This document shows positions 35,515 to 47,389 of a stretch of 64,000 bases of DNA, one piece after another. The notes beneath the pieces were generated by a model. That model did no database searches and was not told the DNA's origin. It was given only the letters and a program-made list of their open reading frames with translations. The number at the start of each line of letters is the position of its first letter. Within the stretch, counting starts at the first letter, position 1. The stretch comes from Ryuthela nishihirai (lineage: Eukaryota > Arthropoda > Arachnida > Araneae > Heptathelidae): the NCBI GenBank assembly GCA_038380435.1, contig JAWZYU010000034.1, forward strand, positions 1,346,704 through 1,410,703, read 5' to 3'. Position numbers and translations under genes: made by a program.

Positions 35515-35689
35515 ACATCCACTCATAGCTCAGGCTTAACTCCAGCTACGACAACGGCTGGGGTTCAAATGGGCAGTTAGTGTAACCCCGAGTGAGGGCG
35601 CCACTTTCACCCTTCGAGAGTCTCGCATCTGTTCTAACTAATCTGTGGATTACCACTAAGTGCAATTTTTCAGGCCTCCACCATTTCTG

Positions 35690-35690
<1 letters not shown>

Positions 35691-35732
<42 letters not shown>

Positions 35733-35767
35733 GTCGTCGTCGTCGTCGTCGTCGTCATCATCATCAA
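35691..35767 (+). repeat. ATC/GTC microsatellite, 3' tail of LINE copy 2
   Basis: About 25 trinucleotides: ATC, then GTC in the middle, then ATC again. It directly adjoins the LINE terminus and is the expanded GAT tail of that element. Confidence 0.97.
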
Positions 35768-35834
35768 GCAGACATGGGCTACGGAGGTCCAACCAGACCG
35801 CGCACTTTAATTCTCCAAGCATATCTGTCCTGAG

Positions 35835-37474
35835 CTACATCTGCTGCATCCGGCCACTGTACACAATTCTAACAAGGTTCTGTTTGACATTGTCCGCCCA
35901 CCGCATCCTAGGTCTCCCCCTCCTTCTGAGGCCTCTAGGCACACTGTTCATAACCCTATTCGCCAATCTATAATTATCCATACGGGCAACATGGCCAAAC
36001 CAGCGGAGTCTCTCTCTGCACAATATGCTGCTTAAAGGAGGTTGCAGACTCCTTTGCCTAACCTCATCATTAGTTACAAAGTTAAACCACCTAATACCCA
36101 AGATACTGCGTAAGCATCTAGAATCAAAAGCATCTAGTTTCCTGTTATCTTGTTTACACAGCGTCCAAGTTTCACTACCATAAATAATCCTAGAAAGAAC
36201 CAAACTATTATACAGTCTAATTTTATCTTTAGGCGTATATGCCTATTTCTCCACAATCTCCATAGATTCTTAAAAGTCCCGGCAGCAATACCTATTCGTC
36301 TGTTAATCTCATGCTGCACATCACCAGTATCAGTTACGTAGCTCCCAAGGTAATTAAACTGTGACACCTGCTCAAGACTGCAACCATTCAGATTAACTGA
36401 ATCACAACCTGCCTGACCAATTTTCATCACTTTAGTTTTCTCTCTGTTTATAACCAAACCTACTCTACTACCAGTCTCATCAACAGCTCGAATGAAAGAG
36501 TTCATCTCATCAACATCATTTGCCAAAAGGGCTAAATCATCACCATAATCTAAATCAGAAATTTTCGTATCTCCAGCCCATTTAAGGCCAAAAGCTTTCC
36601 CTTGAAGTGAATTTCGCATAACATAATCAACAACCAAACTAAAGAGAAAAGGAGACAAAATGCACCCTTGTCGAACACCAGAAGTAATGCTAAACCAATT
36701 GCTACAAGACTTACCAACTCTCATACATGACTCAGTGTTATTATAGAGAGCTTTCATTATGTTAACTAACTTGTCAGGTATGATCTCACATATGATCTCA
36801 CAATCAACCACAAATTATGACGATCAACAGAGTCGAAAGCCTTTTTGAAATCAACAAAGCTAGCAACCAAAGGTTTCTGAAACTCTAAACATTTCTCAAG
36901 AATCTGCCTAAATGAAAATATCTGATCCACACATCCCCTACCACTTCTGAATCCACAATGCTTATCACGCAATTGACTGTCAACCAGATTCGTAATTCTA
37001 TTAAGCACAATCATGGAAAGAACTTTACCTGGAACAGAGAGTAGGCTGATACCCCTATAGTTATCACAAGAACTGCGATCACCTTTTTTTGAAAATAGGG
37101 ATAATAATAGCTCTGGTAAAATCTTTAGGAACCATGCCTTTATCATAAAGGTTATTCAAAATTTCAGCCATCCAAATGGTAACTGAAACATTCCCAGCTC
37201 TAAGCATTTCCGTAGTAATTTCATCCACCCCTGGGGAATTATGAAGTTTAAGTTTAGAAATAGCCAAACTAACTTCAGATTGTGTTATAGGGCCAACATT
37301 AAAGCCAACAATGCATCTATCATCACTGCAAACAATGGGAGTAGAATTAACCACATTGTTTAGAACATCACTGAAATGCTCAGCCCACCTAGCCATGACA
37401 GAATCCTCCCCTTCTATAACCTTACCTTGTTTATCCTTCAATCCCTGTATACCTGTTCGTTTTCTACCACACAA
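35835..37474 (-). pseudogene. LINE copy 2: linker, RT and C-terminal domain, frameshifted
   Basis: Pieces at 37079-37474, 36766-37146, 36134-36811 and 35835-36203 follow one another with shifts. The catalytic box reads YGDD where copy 1 has YADD (about 36541-36552). A deletion near 35870 (VRIVYSG against VRIGVQWP) ends the C-terminal frame early. Confidence 0.88.
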
Positions 37475-37699
37475 AATATTAACTATCTGGTACAGCTCTC
37501 TGCTGTTGTGCTGTCTAACTGCTTCCTCAGCTTTATCAGCCAGGCCATTAAGCCAAAGATTCTTATCAGTAGCTGACTGATCCTTTACACGTTTATTAAG
37601 TTCTTTGTAATGTTTTCTATTAGGACTAGTAGGGTACTGATTAAGGACATTCCTGCAGTTCCTTCTTTCTGAAATAAGCTCAAGTGCCTTATCACTTAA

Positions 37700-38952
37700 T
37701 TAATTCTGCCTCCTCTGCTCCTTTTTCCCTAAAAGAGTACTGTTAGTTTCCAAAAAAGCCTGTTTAAAATGGCCCCATTCTTCCTCAACTTCAGTATTAA
37801 GCAAACCATGACTGTCATAATGACTAAGTAACCTATCATGGTAAGCTTTTGCTATAACTGAGTCTTTCAGAGCTTCAGTATTAAAGGTACATTTTTGAAC
37901 CCTACCACAACACTTTTTAAGTTTAAGTTGCAAGACACTTTTAACAAGGTAATGGTCAGATCCAATTTCAGCTCCCCTATATGCCCTGGTATTTCTAACA
38001 GAACTAGCCCATTTGCTGTTAATTAATATATAATCAATCATATTCCTATGCAGCCCATCAGGTGAAACCCATGTGTATTTATGTATGTCGCGGTGTTTGT
38101 AATATGTGTTAGTTATTCTGAAACCATTGAGTTTACTTACCTGTAGGAGACGTTGCCCATTGCCATTGCAGCTACCAATACCAAAAGGGCCTATTACTCC
38201 TCCCCAAAGGTCAGAGTCGGTACCAACTTTGGCATTGAAGTCAACAAAAACAAGGGTAATGTCTCCTTTCTTGACAGAATTCAAAAATCCTGAAGTTGTC
38301 CGTAAAACCTATCCTTCTCATCCTCATCAGAATCCTCAGTGGGGGCATAACAGCAGATAACATTCAAGTCTTTAATGCTTGTCTGAAATTTTGCTGTAAG
38401 AAACCTTTCATTAATGCACTCATATCCTAGAAGAGCATCACTAGCATGTCTGCTGAGCAGCAGACCCACGCCTTGGTGATGCTTTTCATCCTCCCTCCCT
38501 GTAAAGAGAAATTTAAAGTCATTTTTAAGTATCTCACCTTTACCTGTCGATCTGGTCTCTTGCAAGCCTAGAATATCTAGGTTATAGCGCTGGAATTCCT
38601 GCATGAGGACATCAAGAGAATAATCTCTATGTAATGTCCTTACGTTCCACGTTCCTGCAGAGAGAAAATGATTAGTAGGATTATTAAAGAAATTAGGTTT
38701 ATTGAGATTGGTAGGGCCAACAATATCAAACAGCCCCCTGATCGCAGGCATGGGGCAAAGACCTGTTCCTCCTCCGCTAAAGGCTGAAGTCACCGATGCT
38801 GGTAGGAACTTCAGGCACCACCTTTTCAAGTGGACTTTTTCAAGAGCCATATGGCCTGCCTGAGACACATTACTCCAGTTTAGGCTTGACGATGCCCAAC
38901 TAGCTAAGTAAGGTTCAGGTACCTGCGATGGCCTCTGATTAGGATTATCCAC
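37700..38952 (-). pseudogene. LINE copy 2: endonuclease region in two frames
   Basis: 38281-38952 gives the leader and first half (TWNVRTLH, LQETRS); 37700-38284 gives the second half (IDYILINS, SDHYLVKS). The active-site GDFN has become VDFN, and a 1-base change near 38281 breaks the frame, so the endonuclease is dead on two counts. Ends at a TAA near 37697 that copy 1 lacks. Confidence 0.88.
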
Positions 38953-39398
38953 CAGCTGATATAAGGTATCCCATGCCTCTGTTCACTTAGGGCTGGCAAC
39001 CCAGAAGCAAACAGAAAACACAGCGGCAGATTCTCCCTCAACAGAGGCCCACCAGTGCAGCAAGTCCAGGATCCATAATCAAGCTCAAATCCATAAACAA
39101 GTTCAGTCAAGTAGGTATAAATGGTCAGCACCAGGACCCTGTGAAGTTGACCACTCCTCAGCAGGGTTGAAAAAAAAAGAAAAAAGTGGCCATAGATGAC
39201 CAGATCAGTAGGCCATACTGAACTGGCAGCCCTCCCCTTCCGTTCCCTTCCAAAAGAGAATATCTCTTTTGAAAGGTACTAACGGCCTGCACCACGAGAA
39301 GGCGGGATCGGACATTAGGTGCTAGACCTGGTCGGTTCTGTGCATCATCACTAGGGATTGGTACACAGCTCTCCTTGCAGTTTACGCCTAGCTACCAT

Positions 39399-40037
39399 AG
39401 AATTAGATTAATCCCTGTCAGCGTCAATCAGTTGCAATCCTCTATATATATATTAGATATTAAGATCGAAGATTTCAGTTGGTAAATTCTGTAATACGCC
39501 CCCCCTCCCCCTTCCTCAATTCAAACGAATTGCAGCGGACAATTCGTCTACTAATGGTCATTCATGTTTTATGGCAAAAATATTCTTCAAAATAGGAAAT
39601 CGTAATAAATTCATTACAAAAATATGTTTTAAATATTTCCCCCGTGTAATTTGTCTCCTAAATACTTGCGTATGTCAAATTCCCGTTTTGAGCCTAGACT
39701 TATTGACCTTTGAGGATTGATCAAGTACCTCTTTTCAGCTAAAGGAGAAACGTTGTCAATAAAATATAATTTTGTTGTGTAAAATTATCATAGCATTTAT
39801 TAAATTCTTACTCTTAGTTAACGGTTTTGAAATTATATCACTAAACAATTTAAAAACCGAAAACGGTTCAATTTTTATTTCTACGAACTGACAACAGTAC
39901 ATTAATAAATTATATTTTTATTACGAAGCTAAAAATTAAGCCATTGTGGTAGCTGAAATACGTCACTGATTTTTCAATGTAAACTTTCATAGAGACAGAT
40001 AAAGAGCATTTGCTCTACTTTTTCCTTTTTTTCATAG
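39399..40037. other. No recognised gene
   Basis: AT-rich, with a C-rich run at 39499-39511. Nothing recognised up to the candidate exon at 40038. Confidence 0.45.
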
Positions 40038-41636
40038 GCTTTTCAATACTATTTACAACAAATGGCTCCTCCAGTAAGTAATATTATTATTAGTTGTTAT
40101 TTAGCTGTTACTTAAACGTTATCCAAAATTTCGTTAACATTTACATATTTTTACAGTTGTATTCCATGACTTTAAATATGCATGTTGTTTCGTACAATCA
40201 GGAAGGCTGAAAACACCTTACGACCTATTGTTTTAGTCTTAAAAACACTTAAAGATCTTTTGCATAAATAAAACTTTTGTAAGCCTGTTTCAAAATAGTC
40301 ATATATTGAGAATAAGGAATAACTGGAAGTTCCGCCATTTTTATGAAGCGTTAGTCGAACTGCAATGGCCGACTTTGTTGAAATCGTACGATAATCAGTT
40401 GCAGTGAATACGCCAACCGTATTACAAAAAGACTAAGTCATCGCTGTAATGATTAGTAAATTTCAATTTAGTAGAGTTGCAATTTTAGTAAATTATTAGG
40501 AGGAGTTGTATCTTGTTTTTTGTAATCGGAAGCCGAAGTGATCTTTCAAAATTACAATTGATATAGTGAAAATTATAAACGGATATGTTCCTGTTTTATT
40601 GAGTAGTAACAGATTTACTCTTTGTTGTTCGAGTCAATTCAATTGTATTAAACTCACTAAAATCGTAAGAAATGACATTCCCAATGTCGCAAGCCTTTCA
40701 GTTGGCAAACAACTGATGAGCGTCATTCATTATATAAATGATATTATTCTTGTACAAGTTTATTGAAATGGGTTAAAGTCATTTCGAAATAAATGCCTTA
40801 GCTTTTGTAAGGAAGTGTAAAATCTTTAGAAATTTTAAAACGAAATTTAATACCTTTGAAGAGAAATGAAACTTTTCCATTTCCAAAGCACTGTCCTCTA
40901 TTAAAATTGCTCCATCAGGACAAAACAGCCGTAAAAAGCTGAAAATTTGCTTGCGTGATGACAACCTATACCTATGTCCCTGATTTGCATATGACGCCGA
41001 TAGGCGTAAAACACTGCCTGTAGCAGGCAGTTCTCCCTGTGACGTAAGCATTGCCGGACGGTATGAAGAGTGGTGTAAAAGGATTACTCTAAAGTAACCT
41101 TGAACAGAGTTGTGTAGGTCAGACCTTGTCAGTTGACTGGCCACCAGATACGTACCACATGTGAGTCCTCGGGGTAGAGGGGGCGGGGGGGGGGCGGTGC
41201 AAGCTAAAATCTTTTGACCAGAGTTAGGAGTGTATTGAATATCTACCACCACCTCAACAGGGGATATCACCTCCGGGGATAATTTTTTGAAAAGAAGTAA
41301 AGAAATGCCCAATATTAAGGGTATTTTCATTCACTGCTGGACCGGCTTCTCAGAGCGGTCCTGAGAATTTAAAAAAAAAGACGCAATTGGCTTTCTATCC
41401 TCTTTCAAGCAATTATTGAAATAGTTTGAATATTTTCTTTTCAAGTTCTGAGGAAGATTGGATGGAATTTTACTTTGTTTGCAAACTCGAATCGGATTCA
41501 TTTTGAAACATCTTGTTGTTGTTGACATTTCTGAAATTTGTAATCACGAAAAATGTTAAAAAATGTATTTTTGACTTATTCAGGTGTCAGCGGTTCGCAA
41601 AAAGGACATTGGACTGCAGATATGTTTCAAATACAG
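40038..41636 (+). CDS. Candidate two-exon gene start (tentative)
   Basis: A possible exon at 40038-40073 follows a strong acceptor (TTTTTTTTCATAG), contains ATGGCTCCTCCA and ends at a consensus GTAAGT donor, phase 0. A possible next exon at 41584-41636 follows GACTTATTCAG. Joined they read MAPP-VSAVRKKDIGLQICF and stay open. I recognise no family, and the second donor (ACAG-GTTTCA) is weak. An earlier acceptor at about 40157 would instead give a quick stop. Chance could produce this in AT-rich DNA; treat it as a prediction to test. Confidence 0.2.
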
Positions 41637-41639
41637 GTT

Positions 41640-42550
41640 TCAACTGGAAAAATATTACATGAATTATATAAAAAAAAATGATATAGTGAAATAGGAATAG
41701 GAATATAGGATAGGGATTGGTGTCTAGTATGACTAATTTTCCGTGAAATGCACAAAAGGGTGCAAAGTGTGTCTTTTTGATCGTTATTTGGGGCTCCCAT
41801 GGTACCGAGGGCGAGTAGGTATTCTTAAAATAGATTTAAAATGCTCAAGTCAAAACGAAACGTAGTTTTCTATTAGCAAACAAAAAAATTAACCCATCAA
41901 ATCTTGTTTTTTTAACTTGATACGCTTTTAGCGACCAAATCAGTAATCGAAGATATGTTTAACTAAAACAACTTTCTCTTTAGGCCCGGAGCTAGAAAAA
42001 TAATAATGAGGCGAGTCGGCCCTTCACTGGCTCCTTTTATTTGATATGTGCATATTTTCTAATTATTTTTAAATTGTCCCATTTTGAAATCAGATTTAAT
42101 TCCTCGCTTAAAGTTGTCGTTTCTTAGTATTTTAACTTAGTATATTACAAGTAAACCACTTAAATTCTTCGTAGAACTTTCCAGACAACCATTTTCTTTT
42201 AATTTTTCTGGATGTAAGTAACAAGTGGTGCATTAAGGTATCTCAACGCTGTAGGCACAAAAATTTCGGAAATCCTTCGCCTTTCTGGAGAAGGTGCGGG
42301 GGGGGGGGGGGGCTGTCAATCAGAAAGTTTTTACAACTTATGAATGCCAAAGAAATGCATGCAACATATTTAATAAATTGAGTTACAGAAATGCATAAAG
42401 GAAAATTTAATATGTATTGTATAAACTTGCACATACTGAAAAATAAGAAAAGAAGAGTTATAAATAAAATTAAATATTTTTGTACTGTACGATTTGATAA
42501 AAAGCACCTAAGGGAAAACATGAGATATGTACAAAAGACAGTAGATTATA
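41640..42550. other. No recognised gene
   Basis: AT-rich, with a G-run of about 16 at 42298-42312. Open frames are short. Confidence 0.45.
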
Positions 42551-42660
42551 GTGATTGTCAGTGGCATAACTGCCGCCAGGGATGCCCGGGCTCAACCCAG
42601 GGATCCCAGCTCAGAGGAGGGCCCTTTTGCCTCCTTCTAAGCTCGGATACCCAATTATAT

Positions 42661-43978
42661 AGAGGGTGGGCCAAAAGTCACGAAGAGGTTTCAATATTTA
42701 ATAACTCCTTTTTTTTTTGTTTTAAATTTACAATACCATAGCATCATATACAGTATATAGAGAAATAAATTTGCACTAGGTGTGAAAAATCAAATCTCGT
42801 AAATGGCGTCCATTTTTTGCTTCACACAAACGGTGCCCTTTCTAAGGCGTTTTCCGTGACACCTCTTAGTGCTTTAGGTTCCAGTGCTCTGATGGCGGCC
42901 CGAATATTGTTCTTCAGCTTTTGGAGTGTCTGAGGCTCGTTAACATAAACGTTTTCTTTGAGATAACCCCATAAGAAGAAATCAGGAGTCGTCAGATCTG
43001 GTGAACGTGATGGCCAGTTTATGCCACCACTGCGGGAAATTACTCTTCCCTCAAAAATTTGCCTGAGCAGTTGGATTGTGGCCCTTGCTCTATGAGTTGT
43101 CGCTCCGTCCTGTTGGAATCACATGTCATGTTTATCTTGAACTGCTGGGAGTAATAAATTTTCGATCATAGACCGATATTCATCTTCTGTAACATTGACA
43201 GGGTTCCCAACGTGGTCTTCGAAAAAGTTTCCCTTCTCCCGACGTCACCCCACACCAGACCGTACACTTAAGGGGGTGAAATTCCCTTTGGTGAATTGCC
43301 CTTGGATTTTCCAAACCCCTGTTTGGTCCTCTGTAGGTTCCCCAAACCCCAAATCCTGCAGTTTTGTTGTTAATGAAGACATTGAAATGAAAATGTGCTT
43401 CATATGACATTATCAGATTGTCATGATCTGACTGCATGTTGCAATCTGTGAATTTTTCCGTGATTAATCTCCAAGGCATAATCTGGTGGCTTCAGCTGTT
43501 GCACCAACTGAAGTTTTTACGCAAACAGGTTGAAGGTTTTCAGAATACGCCGGAGTGACGTCCGAGAGACTTCAACCTGTCCCGACCTCCTTCAAGTTGA
43601 TGTGCTCGGGTCTTCTGCAACCCTCTTCCTTACACGCTCAACTGTGGCTTCGTTCCTAACCGAGCGCTATCTGCCTGTTCGTGAAAGGTTGCTTACTGAA
43701 CCCTGTTCCTCAAAACGACCATTCAAACGTCTACTCATTGAGTCACTTTAAGAATCTCTGACGCCGTAATGGCGACGATATGCTCGTTGGGTCAGAATTA
43801 TTGATCATTGGTTTGGATAGTAAAATTTCACAATTTGTGTTCGTTGTTCCGTCGTCAATTTTTCCGTGGTTAATCTCCAAGGTCTCTTTTTTTTATAAAA
43901 TTTGAAAATAAAAATAAAAAAATTAATTAAAAAAGTTATTAAAACTTTAGCCTTTCGTGACTTTTGGGCTGCCCTGTG
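42661..43978 (-). mobile_element. Mariner-type transposon relic inside the hAT
   Basis: Inverted ends GGGTGGGCCAAAAGTCACGA and (reverse complement) GGGCAGCCCAAAAGTCACGA. On the minus strand a Tc1/mariner transposase is readable in broken frames: EAHFHFNVFINN (near 43390), NPRAIHQREFHPLKCTVWCG (near 43265), and INWPSRSPDLTTPDFFLWGY (near 43010) followed by LQKLKNNIRAAIRALEPKAL. The block before EAHFHF reads MSY where the catalytic Asp (SDEAHF) is expected. Confidence 0.85.
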
Positions 43979-44490
43979 GAATGTTTTTTACTACTAAGCT
44001 TTTAAATTTTTAATGCAATATCAAATTCAAAATTATTAAATTTTTTCTCTCATCGTTGATTATCTGATTGATGCCATTTTTCAGTGGCGCATCATTCAGA
44101 TAATGAAAGCTGAATTTTTCAGCAATCGGTTAAAAATACTTATGAGGCTCGGATCTAACGGACGGGATACAGACGGCAAGTGCCTCAATCGAGCCAAGAA
44201 AAATGTAAAAGGAGGGGACCAAGAGACCGGATTTTCATTAGAGTGCAACATTTTCCCCTCCATTTTAGATTCTGTAAAAAGTTCTTTAAAATGCATGAAA
44301 TGTACAGAAATTTAATAATTTTAACCTCTGTTAACGTTACTAGCATTATCAAAGGGAGATTGTCAAAAGTAGTGTTACAAAAATGACCAAAGTGAAAGTA
44401 CTCGCAGATTAATTAGTTGTTGAAAATGTTACTCATTCGGCCAGTATTCCAGAGCAGTAAACCGTTGTGATACTTTTTCTAACCATATCC

Positions 44491-44585
44491 GTAACAGTTG
44501 TTACTGCTGAAAGATCAATTTCAAAACTTAAACTCAAAAAAATTATCCAAGAATCACGATGGGTGAAGAATGTCTCAGCTGTTTA
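44491..44585 (+). pseudogene. hAT transposase C-terminal (dimerisation) remnant
   Basis: VTVVTAERSISKLKLKKI matches the hallmark of the hAT dimerisation domain (T-A-E-R-S-F-S-K-L-K). The following QESRWVKNVSAV and LLDTINEEEN in another frame continue the domain. Frame breaks and stops are present, so it is non-functional. Confidence 0.85.
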
Positions 44586-44968
44586 AATGCTCAATCTGTT
44601 GGACACAATTAATGAAGAAGAAAACTCCAGAACGTTATCATCTTTTAAAAAAAATTATAATTTATAAAAATTAGAAGAAAGTAATTTTAGGTGAGTAACT
44701 ATTTTCTAGTAATTCGAAAAAGGAACAGTTTTATTGAACTCAAATTGTCTCTTCAATAATAATAAAAGTGACAATTATAATACTTAAAGAAAAATTTAAG
44801 TTTAAAATGAAGTAATTTTTTTTCGAAAATTTAACTGAGTATTTAAATATTTATTGTTTTATTGTTAAAACAAAATGGAATAGGAAGAAGGGGCCACTCA
44901 ATTTTATGTTATTTTTTGGGGGGGCCCCCTTACGTTGTAGTTATGCCACTGTTGACTGCGTGAAAATA

Positions 44969-46346
44969 AACTGGCGGAAATTGAAAAAAGATCACCCAGA
45001 AGGAATTCCTTTAGGAACGCCATATTATAATATGTTAATAATTAAGGGCAGCAGAAACCGTAATCCAAGATTGACAGTAATGGGTGAAACAATGACGTCA
45101 CTGAGGACGACAATATGCAAATGTATGCAGCGCGTATTTAAGGACTAGGGTCGTGTTGTTCAATGCTCTTTGAAGGAACTACCATGCCTGGACGACGCAG
45201 GCGCGCAACATTTGTTCAGTTAACGGAGTTTGGGCGAGGCTGTATAGTGGGTCTTCGGGAAACAGGTTGGTCTTTTCATCAAATTGCACACCGTGTTGGA
45301 AGAGAGGTATCGGCAACAGTACAATGGTAGCGTCGATGGTCAGAAGAGCATTCAGACACTCGCAGACGTGGTTCCAGGCAATACAGAGTTACAGATGCAC
45401 GAGAGGATCGGCGTATCAGGAGGGCGGAGGTGGCAGAGCGGACGGCTATGACATCACAAATTCGATCCTATGTCATACCAAGGGTGTCTACAAGAACGAT
45501 GCGCAATTGTCTTTTGGAAGCAGGACTACTGGCACGCTTGCCGCTGGTACGGTTACTACTGTCACCTCGTCACTGCCGAGCACGTTTGCAGTGATGTCAA
45601 GAACGAGTTCATTGGAGGGTAGAATGGCAGTCTGTGGTCTTCAGTGATGAAAGCCGATTCTGCTTAAGAGCATTTGATGGTCGTTTATGAGTCCGAAGGC
45701 GACAAGGTGAGCGGCTTCTTCCATCGTGCATCCGCCAACGACACACAGGGCCCACGCTGGGCATCTTGGTGTGGGGAGTGATTAGCTATCACTCTCGTAC
45801 GTGTCTAGTGTTTGTGCAGAGTACACTGGATAGCAATTCGTATATCAACGACATCGTACAGCCAGTCATCCTGCCATATTTGAGTGTAATCCCAAATACG
45901 ATATTCCAGCAGGAACACTCTCACCCACACTCAACACGCTCTTCAGGCAGTGCACCAACTCCTTTGGCCAGCAGGCTCTCCAGACTTGTCTCCAATCGAG
46001 CATGTCTGGGACTGGACTCTTCTGCGGACCGCTGCAGGCAATGACCATCGCTGAATTACATGTCCAAGTTGAAAGTGCATGGAATGGTATCCCCCAGCGT
46101 GATATCCCGCATTCGTACGACCGATTGCATGCCAGATTGGAAGCTTGTATTGCTGCTCGAGGAGGTTCAACACCTTATTAAAATGTGCCTTCTGTAAAAT
46201 GCAGTTCTCATTAAAAGGTAAAATAAGCATTGAATCACTTCACACATGTGATCACCATCATTTCTCAACAAGTTGTTTCTACTAAATAAATCTCATAGAT
46301 TACGCTTCCATAGTTAATGGCGTCCTTTTTTCAATTTCCGCCAGTG
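44969..46346 (+). mobile_element. Tc1-like transposon, 1378 bp, inactive
   Basis: Terminal repeats ACTGGCGGAAATTGAAAAAA (left) and the complementary right end, flanked by TA. Transposase begins at 45184 (MPGRRRRATFVQLTEFGRG) with a paired HTH, then breaks into several frames: VVFSDESRFC (first Asp, about 45637), GVISYHSRTCLVF, IFQQEHSHPHS (where D-N is usual, so the second Asp is replaced by Glu), and SPDLSPIEHVWDW (Glu). At least three frameshifts. It begins 17 bases after the hAT end. Confidence 0.9.
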
Positions 46347-46685
46347 TATCTTACTAAATGGTGAAAAGAATCGAGTTTGGTTTGAAAAATCGCGATTACA
46401 CACTTATTCGCGTCACACACCTGTGCGGTAATCCGCCACTGGATCTTATATGTCGGCGAAAACGTTTTCGTGATTTTGAAAACGTCGCTCGGTTGAGTTT
46501 ATTTGTGTCGTTCATAATTTCATCGAAAATCTTCCTCCGGAAATGTTCTATCGTATTTTGAAACTCGTGGTCGTCGGTTATTTCACCATTCATTAGTATT
46601 CATTTGCGGATTCTCTCCTCGGGAAGATTTTCTTTTACTACTAGTTCAGTGTAAACGACTGCACAGTCCAAAATAGTAATAGTAT
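46347..46685. other. No recognised gene
   Basis: A 65-codon minus-strand frame (46396-46593) rich in Arg, Lys and Asn is not recognised. Confidence 0.4.
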
Positions 46686-47147
46686 TTTCAACCATCTTCT
46701 CCCAGCTGGGTCAACATTGAGATTTATCTCCGCAAAACTCCCCTCCCTCCATAGTCAGTAGGAGACACCGATGGGCTTAGAAAGACAGTCGTCCGTCGGA
46801 TGGGATGTTAAACCGCGTCTCCGCACAGAGGTGTGCGGGAGAGCCACACCCTGTGCACGTTAAAGAACACGCTGGATGGCTTTGACGGGAGGTTATAACA
46901 TCTGTCTGCCAGCATCTGTTCCAGTGGTTCCCCTTCCCCAACCATCTCTGAGCCTTCGGGGTCCGCTGCAGGCAATGACCATCGGTTATAACCTCCAACG
47001 GGAGGTTATAACATCTGTCTGCCAGCATCTGTTCCAGTGGTTCCCCTTCCCCAACCATCTCTGAGCCTTCGGGGTCCTTATGATCTGGCCATTTAGCCCA
47101 TTGTGTGCAAAAAAGAGCCGCTCAGAGGTAAAACAACCCAATCCAAT
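46686..47147 (+). mobile_element. SINE A with identical 79-bp duplication and copied filler
   Basis: 5'-truncated SINE A (starts CCCAGCTGGGTCAACATTGA, ends AAAACAACCCAATCC). Within it 46886-46964 is repeated exactly as 46999-47077. The 34-bp spacer starts with bases that match the Tc1 element 0.9 kb upstream (22 of 22, 46963-46984 against 46029-46050) and then has an inverted bit of the SINE (GTTATAACCTCC). Confidence 0.92.
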
Positions 47148-47389
47148 CATCTTCTATATTAAACAACTATTTAATAAGTGTATGGAATGTTTGTCCGAAA
47201 TTTATTTTCAAACTGTTAAAACTAGCGTTAAGCAGTGCATTGTTTCCGCTGCAAGAACTCTTTAAATATTCCATGAATATTGCTGAAGATACAGATTCTC
47301 AGAGATTTCATTTATGCATTTAAATCATCTGTCATATTTCTCCACAAAAACTTCTTTAAGATGTTACGGAACTCGGACCTTGCCTTGTC
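47148..47389. other. Unrecognised AT-rich spacer
   Basis: No frame or repeat seen. Confidence 0.4.

Larger units (their letters stand above)
35768..39398 (-). mobile_element. RTE-like LINE, nearly full length (copy 2)
   Basis: Same element as copy 1, same orientation, about 27 kb away, ending at the same 5' point within about 10 bases (CTAGCTACCAT). It keeps more of the N-terminus (start about 38952) but has at least five frame breaks: near 38281, 37697, 37085-37140, 36780 and 36200. No clear target-site duplication. Divergence between the copies is modest, so both derive from a recently active family. Confidence 0.9.
42559..44951 (+). mobile_element. hAT element relic, split by a mariner
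   Basis: Ends CAGTGGCATAACT (42559) and the reverse complement of CAGTGGCATAACTACAACG (44951) are hAT-type. Flanking 8-mers GTGATTGT and TTGACTGC agree at 5 of 8 positions, consistent with an old duplication. The right part holds a transposase C-terminus (44491-44590). Without the mariner the element is only about 1.1 kb, so most of its transposase is deleted. Confidence 0.75.

Noticed and set aside
40779..41330. 183-codon minus-strand frame as a gene
   Set aside because: Proline run comes from a G-run, composition is uneven, no known domain, and it overlaps the candidate intron on the other strand.
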